Assembly (NCBI GenBank): GCA_002420145.1
Contig: DIHL01000038.1
Span: 1 to 64,000 of the forward strand
DNA: 64,000 nucleotides
From: Bacteroidetes bacterium UBA5697
GTDB taxonomy: Bacteria > Bacteroidota > Bacteroidia > B-17B0 > Aurantibacillaceae
Direction of reading: 5' to 3'
The notes beneath the pieces are model-generated. The model ran no database searches. It was not told where the DNA came from and worked only from the letters and a program-made list of their open reading frames with translations. The translations under genes and the position numbers were made by a program. Below are positions 1 through 8,886 of this stretch, one piece after another. Position 1 is the stretch's first letter. Each line of letters opens with the position of its first letter.

Positions 1-530
1 CACCGCCACCACCACCACCACCAGTTATGGAAACAGTAAAATTCGTTCCTCCAGTTATTAAGGATGATGCGGTTGAAACTGATCCACCACCGCCACAAGA
101 TAAGTTAGCAGAAACTAACGTTAGTACTGTTACTCAAGAAGGTGATGGAGATGCGGTAGTTGTGCCAACAGAAGGAAATGGTAATGGTGTGATCGAAGAA
201 AAAGCACCAGAAATCTTTACAGTAGTAGAAGAGATGCCAGAATTCCCAGGTGGTGCAATGGAAATGATGAAGTATATTCAAAAAAACATTCAATACCCTC
301 AAATGGCTAAAGAAGCTGGTTTAAGTGGTAAATGTTTCTTGAAATTTGTTGTTAATGGAAATGGAAACATTACAGATGTACAAGTTTTGAAAGGTGTACC
401 AGGATGCGGAGAGTGCGACAGAGAAGCGATTCGTGTTGTTAAATCAATGCCAAACTGGAAAGCAGGAAAACAAAACGGTAGAGCTGTATCAGTTTTCTTT
501 AACTTACCAATCAATTTCCAATTGAGATAA
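1..530 (+). CDS. Energy transducer TonB family protein, 5'-truncated by the window edge
   Basis: The frame is open at the left edge: seven Pro codons and a Val precede the first visible Met at base 27, so the N-terminus with its expected membrane anchor lies outside. Visible parts are a Pro/Glu-rich linker of about 75 residues that would span the periplasm, then a TonB C-terminal domain of about 90 residues with EMPEFPGG, YPQMAKEAGLSG and a closing hydrophobic strand (FFNLPINF). Family role: passing proton-motive-force energy from ExbB/ExbD to outer-membrane TonB-dependent transporters. Bacteroidota carry many paralogues, so the partner cannot be named. Two Cys near the end (VPGCGECD) are a local feature. 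A strong terminator follows 18 bases after the stop. Confidence 0.9.
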   Translation, partial: PPPPPPPVMETVKFVPPVIKDDAVETDPPPPQDKLAETNVSTVTQEGDGDAVVVPTEGNGNGVIEEKAPEIFTVVEEMPEFPGGAMEMMKYIQKNIQYPQMAKEAGLSGKCFLKFVVNGNGNITDVQVLKGVPGCGECDREAIRVVKSMPNWKAGKQNGRAVSVFFNLPINFQLR

Positions 531-548
531 AATAGTAATTATTATAAT

Positions 549-584
549 AATCCCCTCTTCCAAAAGGCTGAGGGGATTTTTTTT
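549..584 (+). terminator. Rho-independent terminator after the TonB gene
   Basis: Nine-base arms aatcccctc (549-557) and gaggggatt (570-578) enclose a 12-base loop and are followed by a run of T. It sits directly downstream of the TonB stop codon. Confidence 0.85.
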
Positions 585-585
585 A

Positions 586-634
586 CGCTTCGACTGAGTT
601 TATTCTGAGCGAAGACGAAGAACTCGAAGTGACA
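586..634. repeat. Dispersed CTTCGACT/CTGAGCGAAG-type repeat
   Basis: The stretch contains cttcgact followed 10 bases later by ctgagcgaag, then cgaagaactcgaagtgaca. The same core (CTTCGACTnCGCTCAG) recurs at 24944-24966 inside leuS, at 38437-38460 and at 57562-57630. It lies between a terminator and the next gene, a typical site for interspersed palindromic elements. Confidence 0.6.
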
Positions 635-651
635 AATGAAAAACCAATATT

Positions 652-876
652 ATGAAAAAATCACCTATTGAATTGATCAATCTTGTGTTTAGTGGTTTAA
701 TGGTATTAATTACACTAGCTGGCGCTATCGTGTTTTTATTTACTGATTTAATGAGCGATAGAGCTTATGGCAATAAACGAATCATATTAGGCGTGGTGTT
801 TTTTGCATACGCTATTTATCGATCTTATAGAATGTATACAGCACTTAAGAAAGAAAAAGAAGAAAAGCGTCTTTGA
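652..876 (+). CDS. Small two-helix membrane protein of unknown function
   Basis: A 74-residue protein with two predicted transmembrane segments: about residues 8-31 (hydrophobic stretch ending VFLFTDL) and about 44-61 (IILGVVFFAYAIY). It ends in a strongly charged, Lys/Glu-rich tail. The short connecting loop (MSDRAYGNKR) is polar. I do not recognise a named family. It follows the TonB gene in the same direction but is separated by a terminator and a dispersed repeat, so it may have its own promoter. The clear hydrophobic pattern and a terminator just downstream support it as a real gene. Confidence 0.65.
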   Translation: MKKSPIELINLVFSGLMVLITLAGAIVFLFTDLMSDRAYGNKRIILGVVFFAYAIYRSYRMYTALKKEKEEKRL

Positions 877-921
877 TTTGTATAAGATTTTGTTTTATAA
901 ATAATCTATTACTAAACTAAA

Positions 922-950
922 AAACCCCATAGAAGAAATCTATGGGGTTT
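922..950. terminator. Bidirectional terminator between convergent genes
   Basis: A perfect 11-base stem aaaccccatag (922-932) / ctatggggttt (940-950) with a 7-base loop. It lies between the plus-strand gene ending at 876 and the minus-strand gene ending at 972. The T run is better for the minus-strand gene (ggggttttttag). Confidence 0.85.
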
Positions 951-971
951 AAAAAGTAAGAAAGAAACTAT

Positions 972-1808
972 CTAATACATTACAACGCTATATGTATTGC
1001 CATTAAACGTTGCAGTGGCATTGCCATCACATGCTCCATTTCCATAATCAAAAACAATAGGATAATTAGGATAATCATCTAAAGTAAGGGTAAATGCTCC
1101 ACTAACAATCCATGGACAACCAACATTTACACGTAAATCACTATTTGTTACAATTGTATATGCTTCTCCTTCCATAGATACGCCATTAGAATTCCCTCGA
1201 ATTAAATATACATCGTCTAAAATATTTAATGCTGTTGTATATCCCGCTGCAAATTCACGCTCTTGAACCGTATTCCATGAACTTGATTTACCATTTGTAG
1301 GATGTGTCACCACAGCATTTACTACAGTTACATTATATAGTAAATGCCCTGCTGCATTATGCCCTTTGTTTTTAATCGTTTGAGTTCCTTGAATATTATA
1401 GTCGTTATGATAATAATTAGATAAGGTTATTGTAATAACAGTACCAGAGTCTAAATATGGACCAGAGAATACTGCGGTGATAATACCTCTTCTGTTATTA
1501 TAATCAGAACCTAAACAGTTAGTATTACCAAAATTTATTACTAATGTTTTTGGCCAAGTAGTAGTATTGTATGGAGTAATAGAAACTGTACCACAAGTTG
1601 CAGCCATTTTAAAAGCATTAGTGCTATCAGACACGGCGCTAATTTGCTTCATGATTCCAGCAAATGCATTTTCAGCAACAGAGTTATCACTAGATGAACT
1701 ATAACTCGTTGGTTTTTTATCTTCTTCTTTTTTACATCCTGTAAAAACTAAAGATGTAGCAACTATTACTGAAAATGCAGTAAATAATTTAATAGTTTGA
1801 TTTTTCAT
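972..1808 (-). CDS. Hypothetical secreted lipoprotein
   Basis: The 278-residue product opens with a type II signal peptide: MKNQTIKLF, a hydrophobic core, then the lipobox FTGC with Cys at about residue 25 followed by KKEED. The mature part is Ser/Thr/Asn-rich, as is usual for Bacteroidota surface lipoproteins, and contains a few scattered Cys (AATCGT, TNCLG, NVGCPW, GACDG) that could form disulfides. No enzyme motif or named domain was recognised. It stands alone, facing the TonB region across a terminator. The start is fixed by the lipoprotein signal. Confidence 0.75.
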   Translation of the reverse strand: MKNQTIKLFTAFSVIVATSLVFTGCKKEEDKKPTSYSSSSDNSVAENAFAGIMKQISAVSDSTNAFKMAATCGTVSITPYNTTTWPKTLVINFGNTNCLGSDYNNRRGIITAVFSGPYLDSGTVITITLSNYYHNDYNIQGTQTIKNKGHNAAGHLLYNVTVVNAVVTHPTNGKSSSWNTVQEREFAAGYTTALNILDDVYLIRGNSNGVSMEGEAYTIVTNSDLRVNVGCPWIVSGAFTLTLDDYPNYPIVFDYGNGACDGNATATFNGNTYSVVMY

Positions 1809-1956
1809 TTGTATAATTTTAGTAGTTGAAAGTACGATTTTTTTTCTGACAAGAATTGAGCCATATTGTTTTTAAATATATTTGAGAACAAAAAAACAAA
1901 GATTATTTTGTACTAATTCGAGTTAGAAGTTTTTTAATCACCACGTTTAATTCCAT

Positions 1957-1990
1957 AAAAAAACTCCTACTAATTAGTAGGAGTTTTTTA
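1957..1990 (-). terminator. Terminator at the end of the ACIII-cox operon
   Basis: Perfect 16-base arms aaaaaactcctactaa (1958-1973) and ttagtaggagtttttt (1974-1989). The structure lies 10 bases after the stop of cytochrome oxidase subunit I on the minus strand and ends in a T run. Confidence 0.9.
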
Positions 1991-1999
1991 TTTTTTTAA

Positions 2000-3820
2000 T
2001 TAGTGTCCGCCACCATCATGTTCGCCATCTGCTAATGGAACGGTTTGTGGAATAAAATCATGCTCAGCACCTGGCTTACTATAATCATATGCCCAACGGT
2101 GAACTACTGGTAAAGAACCTGGCCAGTTACCGTGAATGTTTGCCATAGGAGTTGTCCACTCTAATGTGTTTGAATTCCAAGGATTTTGAGGAGATTTCTC
2201 ACCACGGAACATACTGTAGAAGAAGTTAAAAATAAAGATAAATTGTGCTAATGCAGCTATGATTGCAAATACAGTTACAATTTCGTTAATGTCTACTAAA
2301 TTATCAAACATTGGAAATGCACTATTTGTGTAATAACGACGAGGAACACCAGCTAATCCTAAGAAGTGCATTGGGAAGAATACTCCATAAGCACATATAA
2401 ATGTTAACCAGAAATGTAAGTACCCTAATTTTTTGTTCATCATACGTAAGAACATTTTAGGGAACCAATGATACACACCGGCAAACATACCAAAGATAGC
2501 AGATAATCCCATTACAATGTGGAAGTGAGCTACCACAAAGTATGTATCATGTACGTTAATATCTAAAGTTGAATCTGCTAAGATGATACCAGTTACACCA
2601 CCAGTAATGAAAGAAGATACTAAACCAATAGAGAACAACATTGCTGGTGTGTATTGGATATTACCTTTCCATAATGTAGTAATATAGTTAAATGCTTTTA
2701 CAGCAGAAGGAATAGCAATTAATAAAGTAGTAAATACGAATACTGATCCTAAGAAAGGGTTCATACCAGTTAAATACATATGGTGACCCCAAACGATAAA
2801 TGATAAGAATCCAATCGCTAACATTGATCCAATCATCGCTCTGTAACCAAAGATTGGTTTACGAGAGTTAGTAGAGATAATTTCAGAAGTTATACCTAAA
2901 GCCGGTAATAATACAATGTATACCTCAGGGTGACCTAAGAACCAAAATAAGTGTTCAAATAATACTGGACTACCACCAACATTATCTAATGGACGTCCGC
3001 CAATATAGATATCAGATAAGTAGAAACTAGTTCCTAAACTTCTATCACAAATTAATAATACAACACAAGAAACCAAAACGGGGAAAGACAATACACCTAA
3101 AATAGCTGTAATTAATATTGCCCACATAGTTAATGGCATACGAGTCATTTTCATTCCTTTAGTACGTAAATTGATAATAGTTACAATGTAGTTAATACCA
3201 CCTAATAAAGAAGATACAATAAAGGAAGTCATTGATATTAACCATAAAGTCATACCTAATCTTGAACCAGGCATTGCTTCAGGCAAAGCCGATAATGGAG
3301 GATAAATTGTCCACCCACCAGATGCAGGACCATCTTCAATAAATAAAGAACCTAACATAATCACACTTGATAAAAAGAAGAACCAGTATGATAACATATT
3401 TAAGAATCCAGATGCCATATCACGAGCACCAACTTGGAAAGGAATTAATAAGTTGGCAAAAGTCCCACTTAAACCACCTGTTAACACAAAGAATACCATG
3501 ATGGTACCATGTATAGTAACTAATGCTAAGTACATATTCGGGTCTAATACTCCGTCTTTACCCCATTTGTCGCCTAAGAAAGCATTGATGAAGGCAAACT
3601 TCTCACCTGGCCAAGCTAACTGCATACGGAAAATGATTGACATCGTCATCGCAATTACCGCCATGATAATAGCTGTAATTAAAAATTGACGAGAAATCAT
3701 TTTATGATCCATACTAAATATGTATTTACTCACAAAACTCTCTTCGTGCTCATCATGATCATGAGCGTGGTCGTGGTGTCCTACGTGTTCTTTTAAATCT
3801 GCTGAATGTGCGTTTGCCAT
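2000..3820 (-). CDS. ctaD: Cytochrome c oxidase subunit I (aa3-type haem-copper oxidase)
   Basis: Catalytic subunit that reduces O2 to water and pumps protons in the inner membrane. The 606-residue protein has about 12 helices and the expected ligands: His104 (TIHGTIM, low-spin haem), the active-site HPEVY at 297-301 (CuB His, D-channel Glu, cross-linked Tyr), His346-His347 (GHHMY, CuB), and His432 and His434 in HDTYFVVAHFH (high-spin and low-spin haem). Asp134 in GARDM and the Asn in FAN and LNMLSYW match a D-channel, so this looks like an A-type pump. The N-terminus is His/Asp/Glu-rich (residues 12-27) and the C-terminus ends GEHDGGGH. It is the last gene of the alternative complex III operon, directly after subunit II, and is followed by a strong terminator. 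Confidence 0.97.
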   Translation of the reverse strand: MANAHSADLKEHVGHHDHAHDHDEHEESFVSKYIFSMDHKMISRQFLITAIIMAVIAMTMSIIFRMQLAWPGEKFAFINAFLGDKWGKDGVLDPNMYLALVTIHGTIMVFFVLTGGLSGTFANLLIPFQVGARDMASGFLNMLSYWFFFLSSVIMLGSLFIEDGPASGGWTIYPPLSALPEAMPGSRLGMTLWLISMTSFIVSSLLGGINYIVTIINLRTKGMKMTRMPLTMWAILITAILGVLSFPVLVSCVVLLICDRSLGTSFYLSDIYIGGRPLDNVGGSPVLFEHLFWFLGHPEVYIVLLPALGITSEIISTNSRKPIFGYRAMIGSMLAIGFLSFIVWGHHMYLTGMNPFLGSVFVFTTLLIAIPSAVKAFNYITTLWKGNIQYTPAMLFSIGLVSSFITGGVTGIILADSTLDINVHDTYFVVAHFHIVMGLSAIFGMFAGVYHWFPKMFLRMMNKKLGYLHFWLTFICAYGVFFPMHFLGLAGVPRRYYTNSAFPMFDNLVDINEIVTVFAIIAALAQFIFIFNFFYSMFRGEKSPQNPWNSNTLEWTTPMANIHGNWPGSLPVVHRWAYDYSKPGAEHDFIPQTVPLADGEHDGGGH

Positions 3821-3865
3821 CTTTATTGCTTTATTTTTAGTACAACAATTTTTTTATTAAATATA

Positions 3866-4897
3866 TTATTTTGCAGCGATTGTTTTAACCGCTTTTTGTT
3901 TTGCTAACCAATCATTATAGTCTTTCTCACTTTCTACAATGATAATCATTCCCATATTGTAATGAGAAGCTCCACAAATTTTATTACACAATAATTGGTA
4001 ATCAAATTCTACAGGCTCTTCTCCTTTTTTAGCACGAGCTTCGTTAATCCCTGCCATTAATTGAATAACATAAGGGTCTTTACGCATTTCGGCAGTTGTT
4101 TTGTTTGGAATAAATTTGAAAGAAGTAATCATGCCTGGAACGCAGTTCATTTGTGCGCGGAAGTGAGGCATATAAGCTGAGTGAATAACGTCACGAGAAC
4201 GCATTTTAAATTCAACTTCTTTTCCTACAGGAATATGGAATTCATTTTTGACAATGATGTCATCATAACCAGTAGCATCTAATGTGTCTAAACCTACATC
4301 ATTGCCACCATCAATTTGGCGGTAATCAGTAGAACCTAATGTTTTATCTTTTCCAGCGTAACGAGCTGTCCAGTCAAACTGTTTTGCATATAACTCGATT
4401 GTTACTTTGTTGGGATCTTCAGAGCGTGAAGTAATATCGTTCCAATATTTTAAACCGAAAATAATGATAAATGCTAATACTACAGCAGGAACAACTGTCC
4501 AAAGCATTTCTAAGCGGTTATCATGAGCAAAGAAAGTTGCTTTAACCCCTTGTTTTCCTTTGTATTTATATGCGAAGTAAAACAAAAATGCGTTTGTAAC
4601 AACAAATACAAGCACAACTAGATACATATTGTAATCCCAAAGAGTATCAATTTTCAATCCGTGTTCTGAAGCAGCACCTGGTAGAGCATTGTCGTTCCAT
4701 CTATTTCCTTGCCAAAACAAGCTAATAATAAATATAAAACCAAAAACCAACATGGCTTTTCCGTTAAACGAGTTGTCGCTATCGCTTACACTCCACTCAT
4801 TTCCTTTTTTAAATTGACGTGATAATTCAACAACACGCATTAATTGATGCGCAGCAATGATTAAAAGTACAAGTCCGATTAAGATTAACAATTTCAT
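3866..4897 (-). CDS. ctaC: Cytochrome c oxidase subunit II
   Basis: Carries the CuA centre that takes electrons from cytochrome c or directly from alternative complex III. Hydrophobic segments lie near residues 1-18, 48-62, 89-110 and 131-148, followed by a periplasmic cupredoxin domain. CuA ligands are visible: His239 (DVIHS) and C304-NKI-C308-GAS-H312-YN-M315. The usual CxEICG motif has Lys at 306 where many homologues have Ser/Glu nearby; the Cys, His and Met ligands are intact. At 343 residues it is long for the family because of an extra N-terminal hydrophobic segment and an acidic region (about 180-215). It lies 45 bases upstream of subunit I. Confidence 0.96.
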   Translation of the reverse strand: MKLLILIGLVLLIIAAHQLMRVVELSRQFKKGNEWSVSDSDNSFNGKAMLVFGFIFIISLFWQGNRWNDNALPGAASEHGLKIDTLWDYNMYLVVLVFVVTNAFLFYFAYKYKGKQGVKATFFAHDNRLEMLWTVVPAVVLAFIIIFGLKYWNDITSRSEDPNKVTIELYAKQFDWTARYAGKDKTLGSTDYRQIDGGNDVGLDTLDATGYDDIIVKNEFHIPVGKEVEFKMRSRDVIHSAYMPHFRAQMNCVPGMITSFKFIPNKTTAEMRKDPYVIQLMAGINEARAKKGEEPVEFDYQLLCNKICGASHYNMGMIIIVESEKDYNDWLAKQKAVKTIAAK

Positions 4898-4940
4898 ATC
4901 AAATTATTTTATAGTTCTTTTATTTTGATTTATTAGTAAA

Positions 4941-6173
4941 TTAGTAAGTATGGTGAGCACTTTCTTCTAAGAACGGGTGATTTTTAACCATTAAAGGACG
5001 CTTAGAAAGATTAGTTAACACCACATACATAAACAGACCTAAGAAAAATAAGAAGTTTCCTAATTCCATCCAGCTTAAACCAGTCCAGTGGTGACCAACA
5101 GTTCCTGGCATTACTACCATAATAATATCTAAGTAGTGACCGATGAAAATGATAACACCAACAAACATTAAGAAGAAATAATTTCTCTTAGAGTCACGGC
5201 TCATTAACATAATCATTGGGAAAGCAAAGTTTACAAATAATACAGTCCACATTAAAGCTTTATATGATTCCCAACGAGTTTGGAAATAAACAACCTCTTC
5301 TGGAATATCAGCATACCAAATTAACATGAATTGAGAGAAGTATAAGTATGTCCATAAGAAAGAAATAGCAAACATCCATTTACCGATATCATGAACAGTA
5401 CTTTCAGTTACAAATTCTAAGTAACCTAATTTTTTTAACCAAACAACTAAAATAGTTACAGTAATCATTGCACTAACCCACATCCCAGAGAAGATATACC
5501 AGCCCATCATAGTAGAGAACCAGTGAGTATCAATACTCATAATCCAATCCCAAGCAGATGTAGAAGATGTTACGGCAAAAACAACCATAAACCAAGCGCT
5601 TAATTTTACGTTTTTTAAATGGAATCCTTTAGATTCTTCATGCCCTAACGCATCAGCATCTATAGAGTTTTTACGTAATTTCCAAGTAAACATTACCCAA
5701 GCCACCATGTATAAAATTGTACGAATCCACCAAAAAACACCAAAGTATCCAATTTTACCTGCAATAACAGCATCGTAATTTTCAGAACCTTCAGTTGCAA
5801 TACCATCAGCCATCCAAGGATAGATAGTATGTAAGTGAATTTGTCCACAAATAAATATTAATAACATAAATGATAAACCAACAGGTAAATACCATGTTAC
5901 TGCTTCGATTACTCTTTTTATTGTTGTCGCCCAACCAGCTTCAGCAGCATATTGCAATCCTAAGAAGAATGCAGCAGCTAATGCTATAGCCATAAAAAAG
6001 AATGCTCCAGAAAACACATTTGCCCATGCACGAGTTGCATGATAATGGTGATCATCTGGTTGTTTATCAAACATAAACATACAAATGATAGATACTAAGC
6101 CAACAGCCATCAAAATCATTGATGTCATTTTTGCTTTAGCGGGTACTACGAAATTTAATTTATCAGTGTTCAT
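4941..6173 (-). CDS. actF: Alternative complex III subunit ActF (integral membrane subunit)
   Basis: A 410-residue, highly hydrophobic protein with about ten predicted transmembrane helices. It matches the ActF subunit of alternative complex III, the quinol:cytochrome c / oxidase oxidoreductase that replaces bc1 in many Bacteroidota. ActF is a smaller relative of ActC in the NrfD/PsrC superfamily. Visible features are the His-rich loop DDHHYHATRAW near residue 40, aromatic-rich helices (SAWDWIMSIDTHW) and the C-terminal tail EESAHHTY. It stands between ActE and oxidase subunit II, the conserved order. Identification rests on gene order together with the helix pattern. Confidence 0.92.
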   Translation of the reverse strand: MNTDKLNFVVPAKAKMTSMILMAVGLVSIICMFMFDKQPDDHHYHATRAWANVFSGAFFFMAIALAAAFFLGLQYAAEAGWATTIKRVIEAVTWYLPVGLSFMLLIFICGQIHLHTIYPWMADGIATEGSENYDAVIAGKIGYFGVFWWIRTILYMVAWVMFTWKLRKNSIDADALGHEESKGFHLKNVKLSAWFMVVFAVTSSTSAWDWIMSIDTHWFSTMMGWYIFSGMWVSAMITVTILVVWLKKLGYLEFVTESTVHDIGKWMFAISFLWTYLYFSQFMLIWYADIPEEVVYFQTRWESYKALMWTVLFVNFAFPMIMLMSRDSKRNYFFLMFVGVIIFIGHYLDIIMVVMPGTVGHHWTGLSWMELGNFLFFLGLFMYVVLTNLSKRPLMVKNHPFLEESAHHTY

Positions 6174-6211
6174 ATTAAAAAATTCTGTCGTATTTAAAAA
6201 TTCGTTCTTAA

Positions 6212-6844
6212 TTAATGTTTTGTTGTATCAGCAGGAGCAGCAGTTTTTGTACTATCTGTTGCTACCGTTTTAGGTCCTTGTAATTTTTGTACATAATACA
6301 CTAATTTCCAACGCTCTTCTTGAGTTAATAAACTTGCATGAGCACCCATAGAGTTTTTTCCATAAGTGATAGAGTGGAAAATTTTTCCTTCAGGTAAATC
6401 TTTTAATGCAGTATTGTATGCAGGAGGGGGACCAGGAAGCTTTGCTCCCACTTTTCCATCACCAGCTCCAGTTGCACCATGACAGTGAACACAGAATTTA
6501 CCATAAATTACTTCACCTTCTTTTTCAATAGCTTCAGAATAAGCGATTGGATTTTTTAAATATAATCCAGCTTGTTCGTATCCTTGAGGAGTGTTTGGAT
6601 ATACATAAGGCATATAACCTCTTGAAATAGTTCCAGCAACTGGCAACATAGCGTTGTTTAAAGTGTCTCCATTAATAACGTGGGTTCCGTAATATTCTAC
6701 AGATGGTGAGCGGTACATGTCTGGCATGAATTCAAAACCAGGACTGTTAGCGTCTTTTTTACCACATGATGTAAAACCTGCCACTAACATAACTGCAAAG
6801 GTTCCGCAAGCTACTAGTTTAAGATTTTTGTATGATAAGTTCAT
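6212..6844 (-). CDS. actE: Alternative complex III subunit ActE (monohaem cytochrome c lipoprotein)
   Basis: The 210-residue protein begins with a lipoprotein signal whose lipobox GFTSC places the lipidated Cys at residue 27. A single class I cytochrome c domain follows: C118-VH-C121-H122 binds haem c, and Met166 in YGKNSMGAH is a likely distal ligand. In alternative complex III, ActE is a periplasmic cytochrome that collects electrons for delivery to the oxidase. The C-terminus is Ala/Thr-rich. It lies between ActD and ActF with short intergenic gaps, in keeping with one transcript. Confidence 0.93.
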   Translation of the reverse strand: MNLSYKNLKLVACGTFAVMLVAGFTSCGKKDANSPGFEFMPDMYRSPSVEYYGTHVINGDTLNNAMLPVAGTISRGYMPYVYPNTPQGYEQAGLYLKNPIAYSEAIEKEGEVIYGKFCVHCHGATGAGDGKVGAKLPGPPPAYNTALKDLPEGKIFHSITYGKNSMGAHASLLTQEERWKLVYYVQKLQGPKTVATDSTKTAAPADTTKH

Positions 6845-6862
6845 ATCGTTGTGTTTATCTAA

Positions 6863-7411
6863 TTAATATTTTGGTTCAATTGTAATAGTGCCTTTGTAGT
6901 TTACTTCTTCTGCGCCAGTAGAACGTAAAATCTCATCAGCTTTTTTAGATTGCTCATCGTTTAACTCTAAATAAATCATGAATTTATCATCCGTTGTACG
7001 AGGATCAGGGTTTTTAGCTTTTGCACCTGGCACTAACCAACAACGTAATAAATACGTTAATGACATACCATGTGCTGCACAAAATACAGTAGCTTCAAAT
7101 GTAATTGGAATAAACGCTGGAATATTTGAATAGTAATTCCAATTTGGTTTACCACCAATATCATTAGGCCAATCACTAACCATCATGTACCACATCATTA
7201 ATGTAGCTAATGATAATCCTGTAATACCATAAATGAATGCGCAAATTGCAATACGTGTACGAGGTACACCAACAATTGGATCAATTCCGTGAACTGGAAA
7301 TGGAGTAAATACATCCTTAATACGAATACCTGCTGCACGTAATTTTGTACATCCTTCTAGTAAAGGTACTTCGTCTGAGTAGATGCCGTGTATAATTTGT
7401 TTAGTTGCCAT
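6863..7411 (-). CDS. actD: Alternative complex III subunit ActD (DUF3341)
   Basis: The 182-residue protein has the ActD layout: a cytoplasmic N-terminal domain (about 1-60, with GIDPIVGVPRTRI just before the first helix), two transmembrane helices (about 58-80 and 95-120), and a C-terminal tail containing the DEILRSTGAEEV segment that is typical of DUF3341. ActD carries no cofactor and is a structural subunit. It is positioned between ActC and ActE, 18 bases from ActE, as in other ACIII operons. Confidence 0.92.
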   Translation of the reverse strand: MATKQIIHGIYSDEVPLLEGCTKLRAAGIRIKDVFTPFPVHGIDPIVGVPRTRIAICAFIYGITGLSLATLMMWYMMVSDWPNDIGGKPNWNYYSNIPAFIPITFEATVFCAAHGMSLTYLLRCWLVPGAKAKNPDPRTTDDKFMIYLELNDEQSKKADEILRSTGAEEVNYKGTITIEPKY

Positions 7412-7453
7412 ATTATTATTTCTAATATCTTTTTTCTAAATCTTAGTTCTTAA

Positions 7454-8842
7454 TTAGTGGTGTGCATGATTAGCAGCAGCTTTTTTATGTTCTTCTCCTG
7501 ATGATTTCAAGATAGATTTTAATTCGGCTTGAGCAATTACTGGGAATGTACGAGAATATAATAAAAATAATGTAAAGAACATTCCAATTGTACCTACAAA
7601 GATACCCACATCAACAAATGTTGGAGAATATGTATTCCAAGTAGATGGTAAATAAGTACGACATAAAGTAGGAACGATAATTACAAAACGCTCGAACCAC
7701 ATACCAATATTTACAACAATAGATAATACAAAAGTAAATACTAAGTTAGTACGTAATTTTTTGAACCAGAATAATTGAGGAGAGATTACGTTACAAGTCA
7801 TCATGGCTGCGTAAGACCACCACATTGGACCAGTTGCTCTGTTTAAGAAAGCATATTGTTCCCATTCAACACCAGAGTACCAAGCCACAAATAACTCAGT
7901 TAAGTAAGCTACACCAACAATAGAACCTGTTACGATAATAACGATGTTCATGTACTCTACGTGTTTAACAGTAATATAAGACTCTAATTTGTATACTTTA
8001 CGAACGATTAACATTAATGTTAATACCATTGCAAATCCTGAGAATACCGCACCAGATACGAAATATGGAGGAAAGATAGTTGTATGCCAACCTGGAACAA
8101 CTGAAGTAGCAAAGTCAAATGATACAATCGAGTGAACCGAGAATACTAACGGAGTTGATAAACCCGCTAATACTAAAGATACTTCTTCAAAACGAGACCA
8201 GTGACGAACATTTCCACCCCATCCAAATGATAATAAAGCATATATTTTTTTCATTCTTGGTTTAACCACTCTATCACGAACCATTGCGAAATCAGGAATT
8301 AAACCAATGTACCAGAAAACAATAGATACAGTTGCATAAGTTGATACCGCAAACACGTCCCATAATAATGGAGAGTTAAAGTTAGGCCATAAAGAACCAA
8401 ATTGATTTGGTAATGGAAATAACATATAATCTAACCAAGGACGACCAGTGTGTAATGTTACGAAGATAGCCGCGCATAATACAGCAAAGATGGTCATCGC
8501 TTCAGCAGAACGGTTAATTGCCATACGCCATTTTTGACGGAATAATAACAATACGGCCGAGATTAATGTACCAGCGTGACCAATACCAATCCACCATACG
8601 AAGTTAGTGATATCCCATGCCCAGTCAACACCGTTATTAGAACCCCAAGCTCCAATACCAACGCCAATGGTGTATGATAAACATCCGATACCCCACATAA
8701 AACCTAATACAGAGATGGTAAATAAAATATACCATAATCTGTTTGCTTTACCTTCAATAGGTGCAATAATATCATCGGTGATGTTTCGGTAAGTTTTATT
8801 ACCTAAGATCAAAGGCTCTCTTATCTGTGATTCTGCGTGCAT
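7454..8842 (-). CDS. actC: Alternative complex III subunit ActC (NrfD/PsrC-like quinol-binding subunit)
   Basis: The 462-residue polytopic protein has about ten transmembrane helices and belongs to the NrfD/PsrC superfamily. In alternative complex III, ActC forms the quinol oxidation site at the periplasmic face and contacts the iron-sulfur part of ActB. Visible conserved-looking segments include GIGHAGTLISAVLLLFRQ and ATLHTGRPWLDY-like residues (TLHTGRPW). The C-terminus is His-rich (HKKAAANHAHH). It directly follows ActB with a 44-base gap. Identification relies on family pattern and on the intact act gene order. Confidence 0.94.
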   Translation of the reverse strand: MHAESQIREPLILGNKTYRNITDDIIAPIEGKANRLWYILFTISVLGFMWGIGCLSYTIGVGIGAWGSNNGVDWAWDITNFVWWIGIGHAGTLISAVLLLFRQKWRMAINRSAEAMTIFAVLCAAIFVTLHTGRPWLDYMLFPLPNQFGSLWPNFNSPLLWDVFAVSTYATVSIVFWYIGLIPDFAMVRDRVVKPRMKKIYALLSFGWGGNVRHWSRFEEVSLVLAGLSTPLVFSVHSIVSFDFATSVVPGWHTTIFPPYFVSGAVFSGFAMVLTLMLIVRKVYKLESYITVKHVEYMNIVIIVTGSIVGVAYLTELFVAWYSGVEWEQYAFLNRATGPMWWSYAAMMTCNVISPQLFWFKKLRTNLVFTFVLSIVVNIGMWFERFVIIVPTLCRTYLPSTWNTYSPTFVDVGIFVGTIGMFFTLFLLYSRTFPVIAQAELKSILKSSGEEHKKAAANHAHH

Positions 8843-8886
8843 ATTATTTTAAATTCAGAATTTATAATTTAATTTTTTACTATTTA

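Noticed and set aside
1..26. CCA/CCG tandem triplet run as a possible microsatellite
   Set aside because: It is simply the Pro-rich linker of the TonB gene read in frame.
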